A stretch of DNA of 64,000 nt from Oligoflexus sp. (GTDB taxonomy: Bacteria > Bdellovibrionota_B > Oligoflexia > Oligoflexales > Oligoflexaceae). The stretch spans positions 1-64,000 of the forward strand of contig NZ_DASTAT010000014.1 of assembly GCF_035712445.1 (NCBI RefSeq). The letters run 5' to 3'. The first letter of the stretch is position 1, and each line of letters begins with the position of its first letter. The position numbers and the translations under genes were made by a program. Positions 43,421-52,048 of this stretch are shown here, piece after piece. The notes under the pieces are model-generated. The model saw nothing but the letters and a program-made list of their open reading frames with translations. It was not told where the DNA came from and ran no database searches.

Positions 43421-44251
43421 TTAGGGTTTCACCCAAAGGATCCCACCGGAAACTTTGCCCAGGTTATTGTTCCACTCATACGCATCCCAGATGGCAAGAT
43501 AAAGTCGCGTTGTGCCCTGGGGTACGGTGAAGCCCTGCAGCTTGCCATTCCCATCCCGGCCATCGCCGATGAAAAAGATCTGGCCGAGCTGAGGCGCCAG
43601 CGTTTTGAAGTTGCGCAGGGGTGCCTCGCCAAAATCAAGCGTGCCAGGGGCTGCAGGGCGCTGTGCGGGCGTCCTGTCATCCAGGAATATTCCAACCAAA
43701 CTGTTGATCGGTGCATTGATATTGGAAATATTATGCATGGTGCCGAGCGTATGCTGACCAGGTGCGGTGGGAATGCCATCGGCATCCGAAATCTGATCGG
43801 CGTTTGTTCCGTGCGCGATCGTTCCTTCCACACGGAAGTAAAGGTACCGCCCAGCTTCAAAACATTGCCGATCGGTTGGTGTGACAAGAATCGGCGAGTT
43901 TACAGGTGCGCGATCCACCGACGCTGGATAAGCTATCTCCGTTCCTTCGGGCATGCCCGCAAGGAAGGGGTTCGCGATGCCGGGTATCGCATAAAGCGTA
44001 CTGCAGGCGACGGGCTCAGGATCTTTGACAACTGGAACCACAGGTGATGGAGGAATGGTGCTGACGGTCCCATTCTCATCCGAGACAGGGGGTTTGGAAT
44101 CAATCGCGGCGTCGTCGCCATCGGCGCGGGCGATCGGTGCGGTTTCCACTGGGACATTGGGTTCCTGGAACTGATGACTGGAGCCACATGCAAGGCTCAT
44201 GGCCATGGTCAAACCCAAAGAGATAGACGATAGACTTTTATGTGAAAGCAT
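43421..44251 (-). CDS. Lipoprotein with a lectin-like C-terminal domain
   Basis: 276 residues. A signal ends MSLAC (lipobox not perfect); the mature start is a linker of about 60 residues rich in Pro, Asp and Val. The C-terminal 150 residues (FRVEGTIAHGTNADQ, MHNISNINAPINSLVGIFLDD, FFIGDGRDGNG, TTRLYLAIWDAYEWNNNLG) match a beta-sandwich domain that I recognise from many secreted and PEP-CTERM proteins and that resembles calcium-dependent galactose-binding lectins. Sugar binding is inferred, not proved. It is monocistronic, with a 236 bp gap upstream. Confidence 0.7.
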   Translation of the reverse strand: MLSHKSLSSISLGLTMAMSLACGSSHQFQEPNVPVETAPIARADGDDAAIDSKPPVSDENGTVSTIPPSPVVPVVKDPEPVACSTLYAIPGIANPFLAGMPEGTEIAYPASVDRAPVNSPILVTPTDRQCFEAGRYLYFRVEGTIAHGTNADQISDADGIPTAPGQHTLGTMHNISNINAPINSLVGIFLDDRTPAQRPAAPGTLDFGEAPLRNFKTLAPQLGQIFFIGDGRDGNGKLQGFTVPQGTTRLYLAIWDAYEWNNNLGKVSGGILWVKP

Positions 44252-44359
44252 AAGCTCTCCCCTCCTGGAACAAGCTGTATAACGGGTCGTTACTTTCCCA
44301 TTCGGCAGGATTTGCCGAGGATTGAGCGGGGCCTTCTGGGTGAAATTGATTAAGCAGGG

Positions 44360-44388
44360 TTTTTCTGCGAGCTTTTCGAAAATATAAA
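44360..44388 (+). promoter_or_regulatory. Possible promoter of the 44488 gene
   Basis: TTTTTC (44360-44365), 17 bp, TATAAA (44383-44388). Leader about 92 bases. The -35 is poor. Confidence 0.35.
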
Positions 44389-44487
44389 AAGCACAGAGAC
44401 CTTAACTGGACGGCCAGGCCTTGGAGTCCTGATGAATTCTGCGCTATAACCGGCGCAATTCATACAAGACTCACTGGAGAATTTTCC

Positions 44488-44988
44488 ATGCAAGCCATAC
44501 GAAACTCGCTCTTCCTGGTCCTGAGTATTTTACCCAGCCCGTCCTTTGCCAGCATTGTTCCGATCACGAATGAAGTCGTAGCCACAAGTTTTCAAAGCGA
44601 TGGCCGCTCCAATTTTGTGGAAGGCTATGTGCAGCTCAACAAGACCACGGGCACGATCAACCTCGTCCTGCAGCCACCAATGCCGCCCTGTCCTAGCGGG
44701 CAGTCGTGCACGGAAGTGATGCCGGCACCTTATGAGTATTTTCTGGAAGGCGTGAAGACCCGGGTGGATGAATGCGATGCCGTGATCTATGAGGCTCAGC
44801 AGAATCGTGAGCATGCCGTGCGGATTCTCCTGGTCGACAACACGCGCTACAACTATGAAAACTGCCCTACGTTCTTGCCTGTTCCCGAAACCGCCGTGCA
44901 TGTTGAACAGATCATTTATGGTCCGTCCACTCAGGACGAGAAATCGGGATATTTCGCAGCGGAAGCTCTGACCCCAGTCCGTTATTGA
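44488..44988 (+). CDS. Exported protein of unknown function
   Basis: 166 residues with signal peptide (FLVLSILPSPSFAS). Four Cys (PPCPSGQSCTE, DECDAV and ENCPTF) could form two disulfides. No family recognised. GGAGAA lies before the ATG. The gene lies between the divergent lectin-like lipoprotein and the propeller gene; the 176-bp gap downstream holds the propeller promoter, so they are probably separate transcripts. Confidence 0.65.
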   Translation: MQAIRNSLFLVLSILPSPSFASIVPITNEVVATSFQSDGRSNFVEGYVQLNKTTGTINLVLQPPMPPCPSGQSCTEVMPAPYEYFLEGVKTRVDECDAVIYEAQQNREHAVRILLVDNTRYNYENCPTFLPVPETAVHVEQIIYGPSTQDEKSGYFAAEALTPVRY

Positions 44989-45023
44989 TGTTCATGCCTT
45001 TGCTCTCATCATTCCTCCCAACT

Positions 45024-45051
45024 TTGCGTGCTGCGATTTTCGCTTGATAAT
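45024..45051 (+). promoter_or_regulatory. Predicted promoter of the beta-propeller gene
   Basis: TTGCGT (45024-45029), 16 bp, GATAAT (45046-45051). The start would be near 45058, about 107 bases before the ATG at 45165. Confidence 0.5.
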
Positions 45052-45164
45052 AACAGTTAACAAAGGCGATAACCAGCACATCCCTGCATTCACAGGTCCC
45101 GTTCTTTTTAATTTCACGTCTTCACCATTCATGATGCGCGGCCTCGGCCGCCAGGAGAATTGTC

Positions 45165-46901
45165 ATGCGAAAAAAAATCAAAGGCCTCTCGTGGCTTGCC
45201 GCTCTGATTTTCAGCCTGCCGTCCGCGCAAGCGCAGGATGCGGCCCAACCCGGACCACTGGGGGCTGGCACCCATCTCTATTTGCGCTGCAACAGCACGA
45301 GCTGGGATGTGAATGAAGTATCCCGTCTGAAACCTTCACCCGAGAAAGATTTTCTGCGGGAACTCACATTCGAAGTCAAAGAATCCTGGATGACGGAATC
45401 GGGGGATGATTGCGTGATCACCGAGACGCCTCAGCTGGATGCGTGGGGAGACTGGCAGAAATACTATGGAGGCCAGCTGTCCTTTCTGCGTGTGCCGGAG
45501 AGCGCCCGCATTCGCGTGGCCAGCGAGCCCCAGGAGAATCTGAATTTCCGACTGCGCTTCCCCTCGCTGGGTCGCTATCGTTTTACACTCAACACGCGTG
45601 ATGGTTATTTTTCCGTTCGCAAGGATGCCGTGGCCCAGCCGGGTGATGTCGCCTGGACTTTGCCTGGCAACATGCTGACTGATACCCAGGGGCACCTCTT
45701 TCTTTCCAATTATTATCCGCAGAACTCGATCTCGCTCGTGAACGGAGCGACAGGACTGCCTGACTGGACCTATACGGCCGAGAGTTACATTTCCTTTTAT
45801 GGCAACTGCTCGACGGATGATGCCGTCTTCGTGAGCCTGACCGGGCGCGTGGCGGCGCTGTCTTTGAAAACCGGACGCGAGATCTGGAGCACCAATCTGA
45901 ATGGAGCCCTGAAGGATTCCTATGGTTATCTGAACTGCTATCCCGGCCACGATCAAATCTATCTGAGCTACGGTGCCGATCGCACGACGCTGGTCAGCTT
46001 GAAGCGTTCCAACGGCCAGGCGCTCTGGTCATGGACGGCGCCCGCATTTGCAGGCATCATGGGCGTCGACAGCCAGCGGGTCTTTGTCAGCAGTTATGTC
46101 GATGCGAAGTCCTCGTTGAAGGCGCTGCATAAGATCAACGGCGTCGAACTTTGGCAGGCTGATCCCGGTACCGGCTATCATACTCTGACCGATGACGGCT
46201 CGCTCTTCTGGGTGAGCGGATCCCAGCTGACGGCTGTTTCCCCTGGTACGGGCGAAGCCCTTTGGACCTATAACGGTTGGCAGGATGATTCGATCTGGTT
46301 GACCTTTGAACAGAATGGACTCTTCGTTCATGAAAAATCCCGCATCAGCTCCGTCGGGAAAAAAAGCGGACGTGTGCTCTGGACCTATGATTACAGCAGT
46401 TTCGCGGCGCAATTCCCTTACACTCAGGTCCTGAAGGCAGGCGTCGTCCTGGTGCGTGCGAACGATTACAACGCAGGTGTCAGCCGGCAGATCGCCTTGA
46501 ACAGCTGGACGGGCAAGGTGCTCTGGGAGCGTGAGGAAGGCGGGGCCAATAGTTATGTGAGTGAAGATAATATTTCCGGCACCTGGATTATCAGCGGCAA
46601 AAGCATCAAGGCCCTCGATCCCTGGACCGGGGCCGTGCGCTGGGTCTATACGCTGGATTCCGAAGAGCCCTTTGAAAACATCATGACGGTTCTGGAGCAG
46701 GACAACGCCACGGCTTATGTGTCCTATGGTTTCACGGGCAGCAAATATCCGCCGATGGGTGTTTTGGCCCTTGATATGAAAAATGGTCAGCTGAAGTGGA
46801 AGACCTGGCTGGAATCCTCCCTTTACCGCGTGGGCGGGGATAGCCGCACTCTGATTTTGAATGCGGGTTATTACGGTTCCACCAAGGCTCTGCGCAAGTA
46901 A
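45165..46901 (+). CDS. Exported PQQ-like beta-propeller protein
   Basis: 578 residues. Signal peptide (MRKKIKGLSWLAALIFSLPSAQA). The first 150 residues are a beta domain of unknown type; residues about 155-578 consist of six to eight repeated blades with the PQQ/BamB-type pattern (WTLPG, ALWSWTAPAF, ALWTYNGW, VLWTYDYSS, VLWEREEGG, AVRWVYTLD, QLKWKTWLE). It may be a scaffold or sensor in the periplasm; enzymatic residues of quinoproteins cannot be judged. Its TAA directly abuts the stop of the convergent SIMPL gene. GGAGAA precedes the ATG. Confidence 0.85.
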   Translation: MRKKIKGLSWLAALIFSLPSAQAQDAAQPGPLGAGTHLYLRCNSTSWDVNEVSRLKPSPEKDFLRELTFEVKESWMTESGDDCVITETPQLDAWGDWQKYYGGQLSFLRVPESARIRVASEPQENLNFRLRFPSLGRYRFTLNTRDGYFSVRKDAVAQPGDVAWTLPGNMLTDTQGHLFLSNYYPQNSISLVNGATGLPDWTYTAESYISFYGNCSTDDAVFVSLTGRVAALSLKTGREIWSTNLNGALKDSYGYLNCYPGHDQIYLSYGADRTTLVSLKRSNGQALWSWTAPAFAGIMGVDSQRVFVSSYVDAKSSLKALHKINGVELWQADPGTGYHTLTDDGSLFWVSGSQLTAVSPGTGEALWTYNGWQDDSIWLTFEQNGLFVHEKSRISSVGKKSGRVLWTYDYSSFAAQFPYTQVLKAGVVLVRANDYNAGVSRQIALNSWTGKVLWEREEGGANSYVSEDNISGTWIISGKSIKALDPWTGAVRWVYTLDSEEPFENIMTVLEQDNATAYVSYGFTGSKYPPMGVLALDMKNGQLKWKTWLESSLYRVGGDSRTLILNAGYYGSTKALRK

Positions 46902-47633
46902 TTATTCGGCTTCGAAGAGAACGGTCACCTGCTGCCGCACGACCACTTCTCCAGGAGCCAGCGTGGGTTCTCCGCTGCTGCTCCGGGCCGCGCTTTCCAT
47001 CATCATCGTCTTCATGATGGGAAGCGGTCCGGGACTCTGCACGCCTTCCGCTATGCTCCGCGGCCGCCCCAATTTCAATCCCATCTCCCGGGCCATGGCT
47101 TCCGCTTTGGCTTTGGCATCCTTCAGAGCAGCAGTCCTGGCTTCGCCTTCCAGCTTCGGTTGGGCAGAACTTTTGAATTGAAGGCTATGAAGATTATTGG
47201 CGCCACTGTTGAAAATGGCGGTCATCAGCTCTTCATATTTTTTAATGTCGCGCAGAAGGATGCGCACATCACGTCGGGCGTTATAGGTGATCACCGGCCG
47301 TGCGGGTTTCCCGCCGGGATTGTAGGCGCCTTCCTGGATCGGCTGCACGCGCACGTAGTCGGACTGAACGTCTTTCGGCTCGATTTTAAAGTCTTTGGCG
47401 ATTGCCAGAATGCGGCGCATGGCCTCATCACTTTTCGCCTTGGCGGCTTCCACCTTGGCCTCGGTGACATCAATGCCGACAATGAATTCCACCTGATCCG
47501 GCGTTCCCGTGGATTCGCCATCCCCGGTCACGAGTATGGTGCGGTCATCATCCTTGGCTTGAAGGGAGAGAGGGGAAAGAAGTCCGATCACAAGAGCCGT
47601 GCAGCGGGCAAAAACAGGGAACTTAAGCGGCAT
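46902..47633 (-). CDS. SIMPL/DUF541 domain exported protein
   Basis: 243 residues. Signal peptide (ARCTALVIGLLSPLSLQA). The mature part is a SIMPL domain (GDGESTGTPDQVEFIVGIDV, then YNARRDVRILLRDIKKYEEL, and AKAEAMAREMGLKLGRP). SIMPL proteins occur in oxidative-stress and outer-membrane contexts and may oligomerise in the periplasm. The ATG at 47633 with GGAGG upstream is chosen; the frame is open 68 codons further but lacks a signal there. No partner gene is obvious. Confidence 0.88.
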   Translation of the reverse strand: MPLKFPVFARCTALVIGLLSPLSLQAKDDDRTILVTGDGESTGTPDQVEFIVGIDVTEAKVEAAKAKSDEAMRRILAIAKDFKIEPKDVQSDYVRVQPIQEGAYNPGGKPARPVITYNARRDVRILLRDIKKYEELMTAIFNSGANNLHSLQFKSSAQPKLEGEARTAALKDAKAKAEAMAREMGLKLGRPRSIAEGVQSPGPLPIMKTMMMESAARSSSGEPTLAPGEVVVRQQVTVLFEAE

Positions 47634-47727
47634 AAGAAACCTCCTGCAAAGGATCGTTCGCAGGTCATCTTGCTGCCTCGGGGCGTTCCCGTCAAGGTCC
47701 GCCCTTGGGAAGTCCCTGTAAAGTCCT

Positions 47728-47994
47728 TCAGGGCTTCGGTTTGTGAAGCGCGGCAATGGGTATGGGCATGTCGGCTTCGCGGCGCTGGCGAAAATGAGCC
47801 TCAAGCTTGACGAGGGCCGCCTTACGGTCGCCGGCATTGGTGAATTTCTTCACCTCATCCAGCGCACAGGCGATGGCATCTTCCGGAATCGGCATGTTCG
47901 TCGGATCCAGACCAAAGGATTCGAGCTGCTCCTCCACGAGGCGGGTCAGCCGATAGTGTTCCTTGTCGCGAAAATCAATGTGAATGACGCTCAT
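47728..47994 (-). CDS. Small cytoplasmic protein of unknown function
   Basis: 88 residues, no signal peptide. The fold looks alpha-rich: RLTRLVEEQLESFGLDP and AIACALDEVKKFTNAGDRKAAL, then a Pro-rich tail. No family was recognised. The ATG at 47994 has GAGGAAACGGA upstream. It lies 94 bp upstream of the SIMPL gene on the same strand and may be co-transcribed with it. Confidence is moderate because it is short. Confidence 0.55.
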   Translation of the reverse strand: MSVIHIDFRDKEHYRLTRLVEEQLESFGLDPTNMPIPEDAIACALDEVKKFTNAGDRKAALVKLEAHFRQRREADMPIPIAALHKPKP

Positions 47995-48126
47995 GCAATT
48001 CGTCCGTTTCCTCAAAAGAGTCCAAATACTCCATGAATGCCGATAAGGGGATCGGCTCCATTCCTCACAAAGTCAAATTTTGCGAAGCGGTACTGATGTC
48101 AAAAGGCTGGTGATTGAGCTTTCAAA

Positions 48127-48816
48127 TCAGGCTTCTATCGCTGTGGTTCGGCTGTGCCCATGGGCCAGCATGGTGTCGAGCCGAGCCTCAAGTTCCATCA
48201 GCTCATCGGCGAGCTTTTTTTGATAAACATGCACGTCCTCTTCCGTGACCCGGTGAGGAATCAGCATGGGCTGGCCATAGAGCACGACGATTTCCGTAAA
48301 AGGCTTGGGCACGCGGAAGTGGTCCCAGCTTTTCACCAGGGTCCAGGTGCGGCGGCCGCGGCTGGCGGTCGGCAGAATGGGAACGCCGGTGCGGGAAGCC
48401 AGTGCGATGACGCCACCCTTCACCTCGTGCCTCGGCCCACGCGGACCATCCACCGTAATGCCGACTTCGTAGCCTTCCTTGGTCAATTTTATGAGCTGAC
48501 GCAAAGCCTCAAGCCCGCCGCGGGATGATGAACCGCGCGCGGAATGGATGCCAAATTTTTTCGCGACGAAGGCGATGACCTCGCCATCAAAAGACCGGCT
48601 GACGAGAATCGCAAGACGCCGCCAGGTGTGGGCCATAACTGTGGACAGCGCGTTCTGATGCCAGCAGGCATAGGCCAGGGTCTTTTTCTCATTCATCTGG
48701 CTCGCCTGATCCCGAAGTTCGGGATTTAAACGGGTATAGCGATAGCTGAGCTGAAAAAGGCCCACAAGCCCATAAGCCAGCCAGCAGATGAATTTTTGTT
48801 TGCGTGTAAAAGCCAA
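48127..48816 (-). CDS. DUF374 lysophospholipid acyltransferase-like protein
   Basis: 229 residues. An N-terminal membrane segment is followed by the DUF374 core: ACWHQNALSTVM (HQN in place of the HX4D of classic acyltransferases), FGIHSARGSSSRGG, and VDGPRGPRHEVKGGVIALA. These proteins are relatives of LpxL-type acyltransferases acting on lipid A precursors at the inner membrane. Standing alone; the lipoprotein gene 184 bp away is divergent. Confidence 0.87.
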   Translation of the reverse strand: MAFTRKQKFICWLAYGLVGLFQLSYRYTRLNPELRDQASQMNEKKTLAYACWHQNALSTVMAHTWRRLAILVSRSFDGEVIAFVAKKFGIHSARGSSSRGGLEALRQLIKLTKEGYEVGITVDGPRGPRHEVKGGVIALASRTGVPILPTASRGRRTWTLVKSWDHFRVPKPFTEIVVLYGQPMLIPHRVTEEDVHVYQKKLADELMELEARLDTMLAHGHSRTTAIEA

Positions 48817-49000
48817 AGGGCATCTCCCTGGGGAATCAAAACCGACAAAAGGACCTTTCTACCCTGCCCCGGTCCGGGGAGCAAGCAGGCTTTTGACGTT
48901 TTCAACCCTTTGAAATAACTGGCCGATAAAATTTATCTTAAGATCTTATCCCAAACTGCCGATCTATGAAACCTAGGTTGTTCCTTTTTAGAGGTGGAAC

Positions 49001-49477
49001 ATGCGTCTGACTTCTCATGCATTGCTTTGTGTCGGTCTGGCTCTTGGATTTGTAGGCTGTCGCGCGTCCTTCCAGGACATCCAAAAACAGGGTTTGCTCT
49101 CCAGTGGTGATGATCTGGGAGCCAAGGGTGATGATGGCAAGAAAGCCAACCCGGACTACCCCACGCTTGAAAATACCAAAGAGTTGCCGCCCGAGGACAG
49201 CGAGTCCTATGGCTGCGACGGCATCGTGATTATTCATGAGAAAGGCAAGGATAAGAACCTCGATGGTATCCTGCAGCCTACGGAAGTCACCGATATCAAA
49301 ACGGAATGTAAGCCCAAGACGCCAGGCGGCAAAGATCCCGGCGGCAAGGATCCAGGAACACCCAACAATCCTCCGCAGTGCCCGAACCAGAGCGGCGGCA
49401 AGGACGGCAAGTGCCCTGATTATCCGGATCAAAACGATCCCAATCAGAACGATCCCAGCCAGTCTGGAAAAAAGTAA
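49001..49477 (+). CDS. Low-complexity lipoprotein
   Basis: 158 residues. Lipobox LGFVGC, then a mature protein with no regular domain: charged linker, a short segment YGCDGIVIIHEKGKDKNLDG that resembles a Ca-binding dockerin-like loop, and a tail rich in Gly, Pro, Asp, Gln and Asn with short repeats (GGKDPGGKDPG and NDPNQNDPSQ). Four mature Cys. GAGG before the ATG and a strong terminator after it indicate an expressed gene. Function unknown; likely exposed in the envelope. Confidence 0.75.
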   Translation: MRLTSHALLCVGLALGFVGCRASFQDIQKQGLLSSGDDLGAKGDDGKKANPDYPTLENTKELPPEDSESYGCDGIVIIHEKGKDKNLDGILQPTEVTDIKTECKPKTPGGKDPGGKDPGTPNNPPQCPNQSGGKDGKCPDYPDQNDPNQNDPSQSGKK

Positions 49478-49512
49478 GCGATTTCGCGCAAATCTAAAAG
49501 ATTTTGTATAAT

Positions 49513-49545
49513 CAGAGGTGGTCCATGACCACCTCTGTTTATTTT
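49513..49545 (+). terminator. Terminator after the low-complexity lipoprotein gene
   Basis: CAGAGGTGGTC / GACCACCTCTG, perfect 11-bp stem with a 3-base loop, then TTTATTTT. Confidence 0.9.
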
Positions 49546-49578
49546 CAGAGTCGAACCTCAATCACAAGGAGGTGAGAG

Positions 49579-50955
49579 GTGAAGGCTTTCCGCCTTATTT
49601 TAGGTTTTTGCCTGATCGCGCCGGCGTCAATGAGTTTCGCCAACATCACAGGCAGTGACCTGCAGAACTTCAATGCCACCACCAACGGCCTTGATTTTGT
49701 GACGGTTCAATCGTCGGAGACACTCGGGAAGGGGATCTTTAACCTGGGTCTCTTCACCAACTACGCGGTCAATACCCTGCCGCGTTACGAGGATGCGAGC
49801 GGTCGGGACGCCGACGTCAACGATTCCATCATCGCCGCGGACATCAACTTCGGGATGGGGGTCGCCAGTTTCTGGGATATCGGAATCAGCATTCCCTCGG
49901 TGATTTACCAGAATGTGAACTTCGATGGGGATCGCGGCCAGTTCGATAAGAACGGGGTCACCGAGATCCGCGCCAACAGCAAATGGCGTCTTTACGGGGA
50001 TCAGGATGGGGGCATTGCCTTTATTTTGGGCACGAACGTGAACGTGACCGAAAACAATCCCTATACCGGATCGGGCAGCGGACCGACCATGAACTTTGAA
50101 TTCGCATTCGACACCACCTTCAATAAGATCGCCGTGGGCGCGAATGTCGGCTATCGGAAACGCTCCCCTGGAGACAAGGTGGACGGTTTCCCGATCGAGC
50201 CTCTTCAGGATCAGTACATCGGATCCTTGGCCACGAGCTACCTCTTTACCTCGCTCGATACCAAGCTGATCTTCGAATTCTATGCGGGCATCCCCACCAA
50301 AAAAACCGATACCGTCAAATCCCGTTCGGCTTCGGCTGCGGAAATGCTGCTCGGCATCAAGCATGATATCACCGATGCCTTGGCCTTCCATGCCGGTGCG
50401 GGAACGGAAGCCGGCAACGGCACCTCGTCCGCTGACTGGCGTGTTTATACGGGGATCAACTATGTCTTCGGTGGCGAGGGTGATAAGAAGGAGCCGCAGA
50501 TCGTGGCGCCTCCGAAACCCAAGGCGCCCGGACCGCAGCCGATGATACCGAAGTTCGTGCAGACGCCGGATGCAGGACCTGCCGAGCCCGCGGGTGAAGG
50601 GGATGAAGTCTTCGTTCTGCGCGGTATCAACTTCGTCTTCGATTCGGCGAGTCGCGTTCTGCCCGGAACCCGGGAAATCCTGACCAATCTGGGCCAGCAT
50701 CTGAAGAAGAATGCGGTCGAGAAAGTCATCATCGAAGGTCATACCGATTCGGTGGGTCAGGAGAAGTATAACTATGAACTCGGCCTGCAAAGGGCCAAGG
50801 TCATCCGTGAATACATCGTGCGTTCGGAAAAACTCGATCCGAGTCGCGTGGAAGCCCGATCCTACGGGGAAACAAGGCCGGTGGCGGATAACGGCAACTT
50901 CCAGGGTCGCCAGCTGAACCGCCGCGTGGTCTTCCGCATCATCTATAAGAAATAA
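49579..50955 (+). CDS. OmpA-family outer-membrane protein (barrel plus peptidoglycan-binding domain)
   Basis: 458 residues. GTG start with AAGGAGG upstream. Signal peptide (FRLILGFCLIAPASMSFA). About residues 25-300 are beta-rich with strands of a transporter- or adhesin-like barrel; about 305-340 is a Pro-rich hinge; the last 115 are an OmpA C-terminal domain (FVFDSASRVLPG, IEGHTDSVGQEKYNYELGLQRA, YGETRPVADN, NRRVVFRI), which holds peptidoglycan. It probably tethers the outer membrane to the wall. The terminator 50977-51005 follows. Confidence 0.92.
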   Translation: MKAFRLILGFCLIAPASMSFANITGSDLQNFNATTNGLDFVTVQSSETLGKGIFNLGLFTNYAVNTLPRYEDASGRDADVNDSIIAADINFGMGVASFWDIGISIPSVIYQNVNFDGDRGQFDKNGVTEIRANSKWRLYGDQDGGIAFILGTNVNVTENNPYTGSGSGPTMNFEFAFDTTFNKIAVGANVGYRKRSPGDKVDGFPIEPLQDQYIGSLATSYLFTSLDTKLIFEFYAGIPTKKTDTVKSRSASAAEMLLGIKHDITDALAFHAGAGTEAGNGTSSADWRVYTGINYVFGGEGDKKEPQIVAPPKPKAPGPQPMIPKFVQTPDAGPAEPAGEGDEVFVLRGINFVFDSASRVLPGTREILTNLGQHLKKNAVEKVIIEGHTDSVGQEKYNYELGLQRAKVIREYIVRSEKLDPSRVEARSYGETRPVADNGNFQGRQLNRRVVFRIIYKK

Positions 50956-50976
50956 GCGGATCAAGCTGAAAATAAC

Positions 50977-51005
50977 AAAAGCCTGTCGTCATCCGACAGG
51001 CTTTT
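50977..51005. terminator. Bidirectional terminator between two OmpA-family genes
   Basis: AAAAGCCTGTCG (50977-50988) and CGACAGGCTTTT (50994-51005) enclose a 5-base loop; T-rich on the plus side (TTTTCTTTTTTT) and poly-A/T-complementary on the other. It separates the convergent 49579 and 51735 genes. Confidence 0.9.
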
Positions 51006-51027
51006 CTTTTTTTATCTTTAAAGAGTC

Positions 51028-51735
51028 TTACTGAATTTCAACGCGACGGTTCTGGGCGTGCTCTTCTTCGGTCGAACCCGACTGGGCCAGCTGAGGAGCG
51101 CCGATGCTCATCTGCCTGGATTTCACACCCATTTTCATAAGGGCGGCTTTCACAGCCTTCGCACGCTTGTTGGCGAGGCGACGGTTGAAGGCGGTGCTGC
51201 CGCGGTTATCACAGTGACCCACCAGAACAACTTTCATCGAACGATCGGCTTTCAGTTTCGCAGCGATGTCTTTCAGCTGCTCACGATATTCGCGGCTCAC
51301 TTTCGCGCTGGCCTTGGCAAAGTAAACCGAGCCGCTGGCGGGAGCGCCCAGGCCGGCATCAAGGCCCATGTCAGAAGCCATGGGAGCTTCAGGAGCAGGG
51401 ATATCGCTCATGGCGGGAGCGCCTGTTGTGTCGACAGGATCGACAGGTGTCGCCGGACTTCCGTCACCATTCAGCTGAACCTGGCTGGGGTCGGTGAAGT
51501 CCGAACCGCTGGCTTCGGCAATGGCTTTCTCTTTTTCGATATCGGCTTCAGTTTTCTCGGTATTTTCGGTGACAGAGCCGGTGTTTTCGGCGTCGGTCGG
51601 CGCGTCGGCCGGGGCTTCCTCACCCACAGGCTGAATGCTTTCTTCGGTCGTTGTTTCCTGAGACGAGCAGGCGACTTGCAGACTGAAAAGAGCGGATACG
51701 ATCAAAGCAGCAAGGGGACGGGTGCGCATGAGCAT
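51028..51735 (-). CDS. OmpA-family lipoprotein (Pal-like)
   Basis: 235 residues. Lipoprotein signal ending SLQVACSS (C22), so membrane-anchored. A low-complexity linker of about 110 residues rich in Glu, Ala, Asp, Pro and Thr spans to a C-terminal OmpA domain (SVYFAKASAKVSREYREQLK, LVGHCDNRGSTAFNRRLANKR, QNRRVEIQ). Pal proteins have the same build but a shorter linker; the usual HTD is HCD. Probably links the outer membrane to peptidoglycan. AGGAG upstream of the ATG. Confidence 0.88.
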   Translation of the reverse strand: MLMRTRPLAALIVSALFSLQVACSSQETTTEESIQPVGEEAPADAPTDAENTGSVTENTEKTEADIEKEKAIAEASGSDFTDPSQVQLNGDGSPATPVDPVDTTGAPAMSDIPAPEAPMASDMGLDAGLGAPASGSVYFAKASAKVSREYREQLKDIAAKLKADRSMKVVLVGHCDNRGSTAFNRRLANKRAKAVKAALMKMGVKSRQMSIGAPQLAQSGSTEEEHAQNRRVEIQ

Positions 51736-52048
51736 GGAAGTTCTCCTGTTTCGAATCAGTTGCCGTATATGTCAGGTCAATAGGATCTTCAGGATCGGAG
51801 TGCTTTGTTGGCACTGCCAGTAAGGTTTGCAAAAGCTAGTCCAAACAGGCGTAAATGTCAATATGGCATTTCAAAAATAATTCCAGGGGTTGCGCACCTT
51901 GAGTTAAGTTTTATGCTTTAATAAAAACAGTGACTTATAAGAAAGTATTCAAGCTCTGGAAAAAGTTTCAGGATCCGAAATGACCGCAGCCGAAAAGATT
52001 GGAAAGGGATTGCAACCATAGTGGTCATTCGACTCGGGAGTCCGTGCG
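51736..52048. other. Intergenic region between divergent lipoprotein genes
   Basis: 313 bp, AT-rich in its middle. It must hold promoters for both flanking genes. The best rightward candidate is TTGAGT (51899-51904) with ATAAAA (51921-51926), weak. GACTCGGGAGTC at 52032-52043 is a short palindrome that covers the GGGAG RBS of the next gene. No RNA gene was recognised. Confidence 0.4.

Noticed and set aside
49627..50964. 445-residue leftward open frame over the OmpA-family gene
   Set aside because: Shadow of the conserved rightward gene; no signal peptide or start signal.
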